DNA of 34,780 nucleotides from a virus. The position numbers and the translations under genes are program-made. This document shows positions 21,669 through 28,712 of this stretch, in pieces (within the stretch, counting starts at the first letter, position 1; the number at the start of each line of letters is the position of its first letter). Location of the stretch: positions 1 through 34,780 of IMG/VR virus record IMGVR_UViG_3300044986_000255. The stretch is one strand, 5' to 3'. Under the pieces are notes generated by a model. The model did no database searches. It was given only the letters and a program-made list of their open reading frames with translations, and was not told the origin of the DNA.

Positions 21669-21906
21669 AATATTTAATTTCAATTAATTGTTTTAAATCC
21701 ACATCTATTTTTAAAATAAACATAAATATTTCTTCTATTTCATCAATACTCTCATAGAAATATTTATCATGTATAACATAAGGCTTCCATTTTTCATAAT
21801 GAATATTAAAAAATTTATGATACCATTTTTTAGGCTCTGTATTTTTATATTGAATTTGATAATAAAATTTTTCTCCTTTTTTTTGACTTCTTAATACTCT
21901 ATACAT
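21661..21906 (-). CDS. Conserved hypothetical protein (81 aa)
   Basis: The ATG at 21906 is 2 bases after the upstream stop, so I prefer it to an earlier non-overlapping start within the upstream frame. The 81-residue product (MYRVLRSQKKGEKFYYQIQY, then YHKFFNIHYEKWKPYVIHDK) is rich in Tyr, Lys and Phe. It has a charged C-terminal helix (DEIEEIFMFILKIDVDLK). No family is recognised. Confidence 0.55.
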   Translation of the reverse strand: MYRVLRSQKKGEKFYYQIQYKNTEPKKWYHKFFNIHYEKWKPYVIHDKYFYESIDEIEEIFMFILKIDVDLKQLIEIKYYE

Positions 21907-21907
21907 A

Positions 21908-22150
21908 TTACCAAACAATATAATTATCACCAATATTTTCTATTTCTTTCCTTACTTCAATCCAATATTCTAAATTGCTTTCATATTCAAAACCATTGTA
22001 ATACATAGGACTTGAATTTATTATTTCATCTACTGAAATTAATGCTGACTCTTTGCATTTACTAATTATATATTCTTCGGGTATATAATATTCATAAACA
22101 TAAGGTCTAAACGCTAATACTAATTCTTTTGCTTTTTCTTTCGCTTTCAT
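21908..22150 (-). CDS. Small protein of a paralogous phage family, copy 1 (80 aa)
   Basis: This 80-residue protein has the same layout as the 74-residue gene at 17465-17689: KEKAKELVLAFR at the start, SKCKESALISVDEIINS in the middle and EYWIEVRKEIENIG near the end. The two differ in the loop and in their neighbours. It lies after the methyltransferase gene with a 6-base gap. The family is common in Bacteroidetes phages and has no known role. Confidence 0.65.
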   Translation of the reverse strand: MKAKEKAKELVLAFRPYVYEYYIPEEYIISKCKESALISVDEIINSSPMYYNGFEYESNLEYWIEVRKEIENIGDNYIVW

Positions 22151-22156
22151 AACTAA

Positions 22157-23182
22157 CTATTTTTTAATAAAAATAAATATATGCTCAATAACTGGTAACG
22201 TCCAACCATCACCTAATAAACACGCCGCTTGATTTCTTGTTAAAATACTTGTATATCCATCTTCAAAACCTTGAAGTCTTTCAAGTTCTATTTGTGTGAA
22301 GTATCGAATATCTCCATCTTGAAAAACAAAGTATTCATTGTTACGTAATAGGCAATTAGATTTTTCTTTCATTCCTCTCCCTCTTCTTGTTGTTGATGTT
22401 GGGTAACTTAAATCAACTGCTTCATTGTTTGCTATATCTACAAATCCAATTGATGTCGCTTCTTTAACACGTAAGTATGTTTGTTCGTCTTTAAAAATTA
22501 AATTAGCCATTCCAATTTCAAAATATCTACGTGCCATCTTACTTGGTGTGCTTAATAGTCTTGAATTACTTTCAAGCAAACACATTGATTTTGATTTTTC
22601 AGTATATCCATTTTCTAAAATATCTTTTAAATAAATTTTACGGTCTTTTGGTTCCGGAATATCAACAACCGTATCAAACATAGTTTGTTTCGTTTGTATA
22701 TTGGTCCAGTAATATCTATCTCTCATCTGTGCCACTACTTTTGAACTATTAAAGCGAACAGGGTAAACCCCTAATTCTCTACTCATTATTCCAACATCTA
22801 ATTTACTTGCACTACCTACATTTTCCTGTAAAAATAACACATTTGAATTAAGTGATTTACAATGATTCAAAATATCAACAAAAGTAAAAAACAAAGATGA
22901 TTTCTTTCCGTGAATACCTGCTCGTTTTCCTGCTGCGCTTAAATCTTGACAAGGAGATCCGCTTAATATCAAATCAATGCTTTTCCAGTCAATATCCCAT
23001 TCTTTCCATTTAGTTACATCGCCTACTTGTATAGTGTCAGGGAAATGATGTTGTGTTAATTCAATTGCATAAGGTTTAATCTCACTCGAATAATATTTAT
23101 TAACTTTTATTCCAATATTTTCTAAGGCTTGTCTACCTGTGTTCATTCCATTGAATAAACTTACTACGTTAATTTTTTTCAT
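22157..23182 (-). CDS. DNA (cytosine-5) methyltransferase
   Basis: This 341-residue protein carries the C5 methylase motifs in order: motif I VSLFNGMNTGRQAL (residues 7-20), motif IV GSPCQDLS (75-82) with catalytic Cys 78, motif VI LQENVG (118-123) and motif VIII QMRDRYYW (152-159). A target recognition region (about 180-290) is followed by the C-terminal motif IX/X part (RYFTQIELERLQGF and LLGDGWTLPVIEHIF). It transfers a methyl group from SAM to cytosine and may protect phage DNA from host restriction. No matching restriction enzyme is visible. It overlaps the upstream coiled-coil gene by 14 bases. Confidence 0.9.
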   Translation of the reverse strand: MKKINVVSLFNGMNTGRQALENIGIKVNKYYSSEIKPYAIELTQHHFPDTIQVGDVTKWKEWDIDWKSIDLILSGSPCQDLSAAGKRAGIHGKKSSLFFTFVDILNHCKSLNSNVLFLQENVGSASKLDVGIMSRELGVYPVRFNSSKVVAQMRDRYYWTNIQTKQTMFDTVVDIPEPKDRKIYLKDILENGYTEKSKSMCLLESNSRLLSTPSKMARRYFEIGMANLIFKDEQTYLRVKEATSIGFVDIANNEAVDLSYPTSTTRRGRGMKEKSNCLLRNNEYFVFQDGDIRYFTQIELERLQGFEDGYTSILTRNQAACLLGDGWTLPVIEHIFIFIKK

Positions 23183-23339
23183 CTAATTTTTTATTATAAC
23201 CTGATATAAAGCCATCCATATAGCCTTTTTTATATTCTATTTTCAACTCTTTTAATTGATTATCAATTTTACTTTTCAGAAACTTTAGTTCCATTTGTAA
23301 ATATTGGTTTTCTTGTTCTAATTTAGAAAGGACATTCAT
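23169..23339 (-). CDS. Short coiled-coil protein between helicase and methylase (56 aa)
   Basis: The ATG at 23339 lies inside the last codons of the primase-helicase gene, in another frame. The 56-residue product is a coiled coil (MNVLSKLEQENQYLQMELKF, then KSKIDNQLKELKIEYKKGYM) with a short tail (DGFISGYNKKLDEKN). It overlaps the methylase start by 14 bases. It may be an adaptor, but no function is known. Confidence 0.65.
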   Translation of the reverse strand: MNVLSKLEQENQYLQMELKFLKSKIDNQLKELKIEYKKGYMDGFISGYNKKLDEKN

Positions 23340-25113
23340 CGAATTTAGTATTAGGTTCAAAATAATTAATAGGTTCTATTTGTGATATTTCTTCATAATT
23401 TAATGTTAAGTCAAAACCTTCAGGATTACTTCCTTCAACATAATATCTTCCTGTTGGAATATGATACTTAAATTTCACTAAACCTTCAATCTTACCTTGA
23501 AATGAGAATTTAGTTTTTTGATTTGAAAACATTGTAAATCCTTCTTTTTCTTCTGTTTCAAACTGTCTATAAATTGTAAATCCATTATGAGTTTGATTTT
23601 TAAAATCAGATGAACCACTTACATCGTATAGAGTTGGCATTTCATAATCTCCATTTGCATCTTTTTTCATTTTAGTAGGATGTGCAACTAAAAATATATG
23701 AACGTTATATTTTACGCAAAACATAGTTAGTTTAGTTAAAATAATGTCAATTCCTTCCTTACCTCCTAACCCTTTTGGCATTTGAATTTTATTCCATGCA
23801 TCTATTACAAATAAATTAATACCATAGGTAAAAATCTGTTCTTCAAATTTATTAAATAACCAATCCCAATCAGGAGCTTTATCCTGTTCTTGAGTTGTAT
23901 AATACATTTTATCTTTTGACCATTCAATAAACCTATAAATATCTGTATCATTACATCCATTTTCTCCATAAAAAGGTTTACCAATTGCTAATTGAATATG
24001 TTTTGTAGCAAATAATTCAAGCGGATTATGCTCAGGTGAGTAAATAGAAGCTTTATATCCGTATTCGTGAATTAAATTAAGCAAATACCAATCCAAAAAA
24101 CTACTCTTTCCATGTGAAGGAATACCTGTTATAGTAGTTAATTGCCCCATCATAATAGAAAAAGTTTCTTTTAAATTTCCAAAAACAGATTTCTTTGGTG
24201 AAATTGTATCAGGTAATCCTTTTTCTTTTAGTCTTAATATTGAATCTAATAAATCAAAACTTGTAAATGTTCCACCTATACTGAATCTATGCTCTTTTTT
24301 TATAGAATTAGTTAGTTTTCCAAGCTTTAAATCATCGTTAGCATCCTTGCTGTCAAATTCAATGTAAACGCATCTGTAACGCCCTAATCTTTGCGCTATC
24401 TTTTCTCTAACTTCAATTCCTTTTTGATCGTTATCGGTTGCAATAATAAATTTTTTAACATCTTTTAAATATTTTTCAGAATTAATCCAAAAATCATCGT
24501 TATCATTTGCACCATTTGGAAGGCTTATAACGTTCTTAATTCCTATTTCATAAAGTGCTAAAACATCAAATTCCCCTTCTACTATGTAACATTCATCTAA
24601 ACCAATAATAGAATTTATATTGTAAAATATTGGCTTTCCTCCAGTGTGCGAAGTAAATAGTTTTTTTGTTTCTCCGTTGATATTTGCAACACCTCTATAT
24701 TTTTTATTAACTAATGTTTCCCCTTCAAAGTAATTAAACACAATTGCATTTTGTTTCTTTTGAATTTGTGGAAAATAAACCTCTTCTTGTGTAATTTCAA
24801 GTTGATTGAGAGTATTTTGGCTAATATTCCTTTCACTCCAAACCCATTTAACAAGTTTATCAGGTAAATTAGTGTAGTTTTTCCATTCTTGTTTTGGAAA
24901 TGTATAAACTTTTTCTTTAAAAGTGTCAGTAACTGAATCTCTAAATGTTAAAGCTTTGCAGTAAAAACAAGATCCAAATCCTTTATCGTGTTGAATTTTC
25001 AAAGACTTATCTTTTTTATCTGTTCTTACCTCATCACAAGCTGGGCATCTTAAAGCCTCTCTACCACTATATTTTTTTAATGGCAATGTATTCCATTTTA
25101 TAAACTGTTTCAT
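23323..25113 (-). CDS. Primase-helicase (Twinkle/T7 gp4-like)
   Basis: The 596-residue protein has three parts. An N-terminal zinc ribbon has CPAC (C23, C26) and CFYC (C49, C52), suited to priming. A toprim-like part has YIVEGEFDVLA (176-186) and ATDNDQKG (225-232). A RecA-fold helicase has Walker A GIPSHGKSS (330-338), the motif YSPEHNP (358-364), Walker B FVIDAW (435-440) and VHIFLVAHPTKM (471-482). It should unwind DNA at the fork and lay RNA primers, although true primase activity depends on residues I cannot verify. The gene directly follows the initiator (ATGA overlap). Confidence 0.9.
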   Translation of the reverse strand: MKQFIKWNTLPLKKYSGREALRCPACDEVRTDKKDKSLKIQHDKGFGSCFYCKALTFRDSVTDTFKEKVYTFPKQEWKNYTNLPDKLVKWVWSERNISQNTLNQLEITQEEVYFPQIQKKQNAIVFNYFEGETLVNKKYRGVANINGETKKLFTSHTGGKPIFYNINSIIGLDECYIVEGEFDVLALYEIGIKNVISLPNGANDNDDFWINSEKYLKDVKKFIIATDNDQKGIEVREKIAQRLGRYRCVYIEFDSKDANDDLKLGKLTNSIKKEHRFSIGGTFTSFDLLDSILRLKEKGLPDTISPKKSVFGNLKETFSIMMGQLTTITGIPSHGKSSFLDWYLLNLIHEYGYKASIYSPEHNPLELFATKHIQLAIGKPFYGENGCNDTDIYRFIEWSKDKMYYTTQEQDKAPDWDWLFNKFEEQIFTYGINLFVIDAWNKIQMPKGLGGKEGIDIILTKLTMFCVKYNVHIFLVAHPTKMKKDANGDYEMPTLYDVSGSSDFKNQTHNGFTIYRQFETEEKEGFTMFSNQKTKFSFQGKIEGLVKFKYHIPTGRYYVEGSNPEGFDLTLNYEEISQIEPINYFEPNTKFDECPF

Positions 25114-25784
25114 GATTTTGCAAATCTACGTTTTAACATTTGTTCTTCTGTCTCTATTATTACACCTTGTTTATTTTGTGAAATAGTTTCGTTTTTTATT
25201 TCATCATTCCAACATTCATTATATAACCAAGTTTTAGGGTGTTTTAAATATTGTTTATCTTTTACCGATTTAAGATAATTAGGTAATACCAATTTTATTT
25301 TTACTTTTTGTTCATTTGACAACCTATTAAATTTTTGTTCACAAGTTTTACGATCAAGTTTCTTGTCATAAGTGTTCCAAAATTCATCAAATGAATATAT
25401 ATTATTTTCTATATTATTATTAGTATTATTAATAATAGTATTATTGGGTAAAGTTTCTTTACTACCCCCCAGTAAAGTTTCTTTACTACCCATGTTAAGA
25501 TTCTTTACTACCCATAAAGAAATTTTATACCTATTAAAACTAACTCCATTAATAGTATTTACATTCTTAATAATTAGGTTTTTTTCAGTTAAAAACTTCA
25601 ATGATTTTATAGCAGTAGGACGTGAACAATTAAGCCACTTACATAAGTAATTAATAGAACCAGTAAACTCACTTTCACCATCTTGAGAAAAACCATAAAT
25701 AAGGGCGTATGTAAGCAAATCATTTCCTGACAAATTCAATTCTGAAACCATCCATCCTTGAATAACTATATAATTGTCTTTCAT
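25110..25784 (-). CDS. Winged-helix replication initiator or helicase loader
   Basis: The 224-residue protein has an N-terminal winged-helix domain. It opens MKDNYIVIQGWMVSELNLSG and then LTYALIYGFSQDGESEFTGS, INYLCKWLNCSRPTAIKSLK and FLTEKNLIIKNVNTINGVSF, which is the usual replisome organiser pattern. The C-terminal part (SFDEFWNTYDKKLDRKTCEQ, then HPKTWLYNECWND) resembles helicase loaders and DnaD-like proteins. Its middle holds SKETLLGGSKETLPN, a peptide repeat written by DNA iterons. Such self-contained initiators carry the origin within their own gene in lambda-type phages. It precedes the primase-helicase and overlaps it by 4 bases. Confidence 0.8.
   Translation of the reverse strand: MKDNYIVIQGWMVSELNLSGNDLLTYALIYGFSQDGESEFTGSINYLCKWLNCSRPTAIKSLKFLTEKNLIIKNVNTINGVSFNRYKISLWVVKNLNMGSKETLLGGSKETLPNNTIINNTNNNIENNIYSFDEFWNTYDKKLDRKTCEQKFNRLSNEQKVKIKLVLPNYLKSVKDKQYLKHPKTWLYNECWNDEIKNETISQNKQGVIIETEEQMLKRRFAKS
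25389..25513. other. Candidate replication origin: iterons plus AT-rich tract
   Basis: Three direct repeats lie inside the initiator gene on the plus strand: GGGTAAAGTTTCTTTACTACCC (25446-25467, core of 20: GTAAAGTTTCTTTACTACCC), AGTAAAGTTTCTTTACTACC at 25471-25490, and the diverged GTTAAGATTCTTTACTACCC (25494-25513). Each holds the inverted repeat TAAAG-TTT-CTTTA or a near version. Their spacing is about 23 bases, near two helix turns. The neighbouring 25389-25445 is almost only A and T. This is the lambda-type arrangement of iterons and an unwinding tract. Confidence 0.7.
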
Positions 25785-25960
25785 TATTTCATTTCTTTAT
25801 GAATCAAATGCAAAGCACCAATTAAATGATAAATGTCCTTTTTATTTAAATAGGCGCATACTGGTTCATCATTTTCATCTAAAACTGTAAAAACAACAGA
25901 TTTTTCATTAAACAATTCTACTTCTAAAGTAGTTGTTTCATCTTGAAATTTGTAAATCAT
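25784..25960 (-). CDS. Small protein in first position of the replication sub-operon (58 aa)
   Basis: The ATG at 25960 opens 58 codons (MIYKFQDETTTLEVELFNEK, then YLNKKDIYHLIGALHLIHKE), ending on the ATG of the initiator gene (TAATG). The product is a beta-hairpin plus helix. It is the first gene downstream of structured RNA B. No family is recognised. Confidence 0.65.
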   Translation of the reverse strand: MIYKFQDETTTLEVELFNEKSVVFTVLDENDEPVCAYLNKKDIYHLIGALHLIHKEMK

Positions 25961-25979
25961 AATAAATAAATTTTTTTAA

Positions 25980-26075
25980 CACAAAAAGCCAACTTCAAAG
26001 GTGCGTGAGAAAACCTTATCAGTTAGCTTTTGTATTCGTTTTTTAATAAATTTTTTCGGAGTTTCTCACGCTTCG
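25980..26075 (-). ncRNA. Structured leader RNA with loop-to-5'-end complementarity, copy B
   Basis: The RNA begins CGAAGCGUGAGAAACUCCGA near 26075. AAAAGCUAACU (26031-26021) pairs with AGUUGGCUUUU (25994-25984) in the lower stem of a hairpin that continues with AAGGU and ACCUU, followed by U-rich sequence. The ten-base loop UUUCUCACGC is fully complementary to GCGUGAGAAA at the 5' end. Relative to copy A, the 5' segment and the loop differ by the matched changes AG to GA and CU to UC, so pairing is kept while sequence is not. CUCCGAAAAA and the AAGGU/ACCUU pair are constant. The next gene starts 20 bases downstream. Confidence 0.75.
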
Positions 26076-26080
26076 ATAGA

Positions 26081-26108
26081 CAAATATAATAATTATTTTT
26101 TAATCAAA
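26081..26108 (-). promoter_or_regulatory. Promoter for structured RNA B and the replication sub-operon
   Basis: The -7 element TATATTTG (26081-26088) and TTTG (26105-26108) have 16 bases between them, the same as at copy A. The TTTG overlaps the stop of the upstream gene. The start point is expected close to 26075. Confidence 0.8.
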
Positions 26109-26475
26109 CGTTTTTTGATTCATTTTTTATTAATCTTTCTAACCCATAAACACAATCTAATATGCTCGTAGCACGTTGTGTTAAACTTGTTATATTACTT
26201 CTTATTTCATCCTCATTATAGCTTACATAATAACCATATTTACAACTCAACAAAGGTATGATTGAATGAGTGCGATAATAGTTAACTATCTTTCGTAATC
26301 TCGCATCATTAAATTTAGTCTTTAAATTATACGTTCTATTCACTCCTTCTACAATTTCCTTAGCTATAACTGGGTTAACCTTAGAACGTGCTTTAAAACT
26401 CTTAATTAATAGCTCTGCGAGGTGCAGTTCTTCCGTATTAAGTTCGTGCGTTATTTCTTCAAAGTTTGTAATCAT
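26104..26475 (-). CDS. Probable DNA-binding early protein (123 aa)
   Basis: The 123-residue helical protein starts MITNFEEITHELNTEELHLA and has a wing-like middle: NDARLRKIVNYYRTHSIIPL, then LSCKYGYYVSYNEDEIRSNI. Its length and pattern match early proteins of Bacteroidetes phages that look like winged-helix factors. The gene ends at the promoter of RNA B, so it may bind there, but no evidence shows this. Its start shares bases with the stop of the upstream micro-ORF. Confidence 0.65.
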   Translation of the reverse strand: MITNFEEITHELNTEELHLAELLIKSFKARSKVNPVIAKEIVEGVNRTYNLKTKFNDARLRKIVNYYRTHSIIPLLSCKYGYYVSYNEDEIRSNITSLTQRATSILDCVYGLERLIKNESKNV

Positions 26476-26549
26476 TAGAATAAATTTTGGTTTCTAACTT
26501 GTATTAAATGTTGGTTAATGCTTTTTAACCATTGTATAAATTTCTTCAT
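26475..26549 (-). CDS. Coupled micropeptide (24 aa) between two DNA-binding genes
   Basis: The ATG at 26549 overlaps the TGA of the 86-residue gene (ATGA), and the TAA overlaps the ATG of the 123-residue gene (TAATG). The product is amphipathic and basic (MKKFIQWLKSINQHLIQVRN, then QNLF). It fills the gap completely and is coupled on both sides, which argues that it is translated. Confidence 0.5.
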   Translation of the reverse strand: MKKFIQWLKSINQHLIQVRNQNLF

Positions 26550-26806
26550 AAACTATTGTATATTTCTTTTTCTAAATTACTTAAATCATTATAGCTACAT
26601 TTAAAACCTTGTATCATTTCTTCCTCTGTTGCGTAAGCTTCGTTTTTATAACCCATTGTTACAACCTTGTAGGTGTATTTCATCTTATAGTAGCTGTGGA
26701 GAGTTTTTTTACACATTCCTAAATGATCCGCAATTTCTTCAAGCTTCCATCCTGCTACTAAAAAAGTATTAACTTTTCGCTTTATATCTCTAATACTTCT
26801 TTCCAT
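26546..26806 (-). CDS. Helix-turn-helix protein (86 aa)
   Basis: The 86-residue protein has a basic N-terminus (MERSIRDIKRKVNTFLVAGW) followed by a helix-turn-helix, KLEEIADHLGMCKKTLHSYY (about residues 21-40). The C-terminus is helical and acidic (YNDLSNLEKEIYNSL). It could be an early transcription regulator of the phage. It is coupled to micro-ORFs on both sides. Confidence 0.7.
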   Translation of the reverse strand: MERSIRDIKRKVNTFLVAGWKLEEIADHLGMCKKTLHSYYKMKYTYKVVTMGYKNEAYATEEEMIQGFKCSYNDLSNLEKEIYNSL

Positions 26807-26880
26807 TAATCTTGGAATGACATTATTTTTAAAAATCCTAACACTAAAACTAAAACTATTATTAATCCTAAATTGCTCAT
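26806..26880 (-). CDS. Coupled membrane micropeptide (24 aa)
   Basis: The ATG at 26880 overlaps the stop of the 57-residue gene (ATGA), and the TAA overlaps the next ATG (TAATG). The product MSNLGLIIVLVLVLGFLKIM plus SFQD is a single membrane helix. The double coupling and the clear membrane pattern support translation in spite of its size. Confidence 0.55.
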   Translation of the reverse strand: MSNLGLIIVLVLVLGFLKIMSFQD

Positions 26881-27050
26881 ATCATTGTTATTGATGAAAT
26901 TATACCTCCCTTTTTTAACTCTATCATCAGCCTTTTTTCAGCATATTTTTCATATGTCTCAAGCTGTTTAACGTCTTCTTTCAATTCCTCTAATCTTTTA
27001 ATTACAGAATCTATTTGAGTAATGCTGAATTTTACTGTCTCGCTTTTCAT
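26877..27050 (-). CDS. Small coiled-coil early protein (57 aa)
   Basis: The ATG at 27050 opens 57 codons: MKSETVKFSITQIDSVIKRL, then EELKEDVKQLETYEKYAEKR and a short hydrophobic end. The middle is a heptad-rich coiled coil. It ends in an ATGA overlap with the membrane micropeptide. No family is recognised. Confidence 0.6.
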   Translation of the reverse strand: MKSETVKFSITQIDSVIKRLEELKEDVKQLETYEKYAEKRLMIELKKGGIISSITMI

Positions 27051-27111
27051 GTTTTTGTGTTTTAATCAATTAATACTGCTTTGTAATGTTTAAAAGGGTT
27101 TTTATACCATA

Positions 27112-27309
27112 TTATCTAATTACTGAATATTCATCAGTTTTTAGATATTGTTTCCAATCATTTTCTGTCCAATAATATGCACTATCAAACTCTTGTCTTG
27201 ACATTCTATACGTTCTATATTTTATGAACGTTTTCCCATTACTATCACACTCTCTAATAGTGTAAGTTTTTGCTGATTTGTTTGCTGTTGTTTTGATCGT
27301 TGCTTTCAT
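27112..27309 (-). CDS. First early gene, hypothetical (65 aa)
   Basis: The 65-residue basic protein (MKATIKTTANKSAKTYTIRE, then FIKYRTYRMSRQEFDSAYYW) is the first gene after the strong early promoter at 27342-27349. First-position early proteins of phages often act against the host, but nothing in this sequence points to a target. A small beta-sheet DNA or RNA binder is one possible reading. Confidence 0.65.
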   Translation of the reverse strand: MKATIKTTANKSAKTYTIRECDSNGKTFIKYRTYRMSRQEFDSAYYWTENDWKQYLKTDEYSVIR

Positions 27310-27341
27310 GATTTCTAATTTTTAATTGGTTATCTATAGAA

Positions 27342-27400
27342 CAAATATATAAATAGTTTTTGAATAAATAATAAAAAAATAATAAAAAAATAATTAAATA
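27342..27400 (-). promoter_or_regulatory. Leading early promoter with upstream A/T tract
   Basis: The -7 element TATATTTG lies at 27342-27349. Upstream of it (27350-27400) is an almost pure A/T tract with direct repeats of the type AATAAAAAAAT, which looks like an UP element. The leader to the ATG at 27309 is short. It sits directly after the late terminator, so it starts the whole early half. Confidence 0.7.
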
Positions 27401-27411
27401 TTTTAAGACAC

Positions 27412-27435
27412 AAAAAAAGAGGCTATTAACCTCTT
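27412..27435 (-). terminator. Late operon terminator after the endolysin gene
   Basis: On the minus strand AAGAGG and CCTCTT form a 6-pair stem with a 7-base loop, followed by a run of seven T. It lies 22 bases after the endolysin gene and before the leading early promoter, so it ends the late transcript. Confidence 0.85.
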
Positions 27436-27457
27436 GATATTGTATTGTTTATGCAAA

Positions 27458-28042
27458 TTAGAACTCGTTGATTAAACAGTAAGAAATTCTCATTTCGTTT
27501 TTAATCATATTAATAATCATCTTGTATTGTTCTATGTTATTACATACTGCACAACCTGCTGACCAAGTCCCTATATTTTGTGTGACTGCGTGGCTTGTTA
27601 GGTCGTAACTTGTAGAATGGAAGTTAATACCATACAACCCTTTGATAGGTTTACCGATTTCCTCGCTTTTAGCGTCTTTATCTCCATCTCGGTATACAAG
27701 ACATTCACCAACCTGTACAAGTGCTGGCATTTTTCCCCTATGAAGCCCATATTTCCACATTCCGTAATACCATTCCTCAGACTTAACAACTGCTGCACCT
27801 ACTTTGTTATATTCAAGAAAACCACCTTTTAATATTGGTGTTCCAGGGTTTGTAGTTCCTGATGTTACCTTGATGAATTCCTCGCCTCTGAAAATGTAAA
27901 ATTTATCGTCAAATTTGTTAGGTTCATCTTCGTTACTTCTAACGCCTAAAATCCAATATCCTTGTGGAAAAGCTTTAAACGATGGTAAAGATTTGACTTT
28001 GTTTAATAGTTGGTCTGTTGTATAGTTTCTAACATTACTCAT
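27458..28042 (-). CDS. Candidate endolysin with YkuD-like catalytic motif
   Basis: The 194-residue protein ends its core with GINFHSTSYD (His 142) and GTWSAGCAVCNN (Ser 161, Cys 164). This HxxT-like plus S-x-G-C pair is the pattern of L,D-transpeptidases of the YkuD family, where Cys attacks the peptide. A peptidoglycan-acting role is supported by its place at the end of the late operon after a holin candidate. Whether it cuts cross-links or exchanges them cannot be told. No signal peptide is seen, so it would need the holin. It overlaps the upstream membrane gene by 8 bases and is followed by a terminator. Confidence 0.65.
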   Translation of the reverse strand: MSNVRNYTTDQLLNKVKSLPSFKAFPQGYWILGVRSNEDEPNKFDDKFYIFRGEEFIKVTSGTTNPGTPILKGGFLEYNKVGAAVVKSEEWYYGMWKYGLHRGKMPALVQVGECLVYRDGDKDAKSEEIGKPIKGLYGINFHSTSYDLTSHAVTQNIGTWSAGCAVCNNIEQYKMIINMIKNEMRISYCLINEF

Positions 28043-28712
28043 ACTTTATATTTTTAAATTTTCCATTTAATGCCTCAAATGTAGTTAACATATCTTTTGG
28101 AAGCAAATCGATCCCCATTGAAAACATCTCATATACTGCTAAAATCTTATCAAACGTTGTCTTATGGTGAGTACTTGCGAAAATAGCTTCTATTCTGTGC
28201 TGAAAGCTTACTACAACATCGTAGCGGAACTTTTCAAACAATTCTATAATGTAGTCTACATCTTCTAACTTAATACCTTTAGAAAGCCAAAATGCACGTG
28301 TTTGTTTAACATACTCCGCGTGCATCGCCCACATCTCTTTAAGGACCATTTGTTTTAATTGGTCGAAGTCTACACCTGTGAAATCTTTTAAAATGAACTC
28401 GTAAAAATAATCACTACAAACATTGCATTTAAATTTTGCAAAGTCATTACACATACGAGATTTAGTAGCGTCATATTCACCATTTGTGTAAAACTTCATA
28501 AATGATACTTCTTGCTTTACTCTTTGTAAAGTGTTAAAAATATCATGCGATTTTAGATCGCTAATTTTACCCTCTTTTTCTTTCTTTACTAAAGAAGTTA
28601 ACCACGATACAATTGGCTTTTGAAAGTAATATAATATTAACCCTAACAATATTAAAACAAATATCATTAAAGGCGACAACTTCGAGTTGATTATATTACT
28701 TATCCATTCCAT
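28035..28712 (-). CDS. Membrane-anchored protein in the lysis block (225 aa)
   Basis: An N-terminal hydrophobic helix (LSPLMIFVLILLGLILYYFQ, about residues 12-31) is followed by a long, mostly helical domain of about 190 residues with few motifs. A cysteine cluster (SRMCNDFAKFKCNVCSDYFY) lies near residue 90. The position between the holin candidate and the endolysin suggests a lysis-related role, such as lysis control or a spanin-like partner, but no known family is recognised. It starts directly after the holin stop and overlaps the endolysin gene by 8 bases. Confidence 0.6.
   Translation of the reverse strand: MEWISNIINSKLSPLMIFVLILLGLILYYFQKPIVSWLTSLVKKEKEGKISDLKSHDIFNTLQRVKQEVSFMKFYTNGEYDATKSRMCNDFAKFKCNVCSDYFYEFILKDFTGVDFDQLKQMVLKEMWAMHAEYVKQTRAFWLSKGIKLEDVDYIIELFEKFRYDVVVSFQHRIEAIFASTHHKTTFDKILAVYEMFSMGIDLLPKDMLTTFEALNGKFKNIKYE

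Noticed and set aside
25121-25128. TAGATTTG fitting TAnnTTTG just before the primase-helicase start
   Set aside because: It lies only about 8 bases from the ATG, inside the end of the initiator gene, with no -33 element, so chance is likely.
21341-26075. The two repeats as protein operators or CRISPR-like repeats
   Set aside because: The paired changes keep RNA pairing but not sequence, and there are only two copies 4.6 kb apart without spacers.
26104-26806. A lysogeny repressor and switch
   Set aside because: The helix-turn-helix proteins here are not CI-like, and there is no integrase, divergent promoter pair or attachment site.
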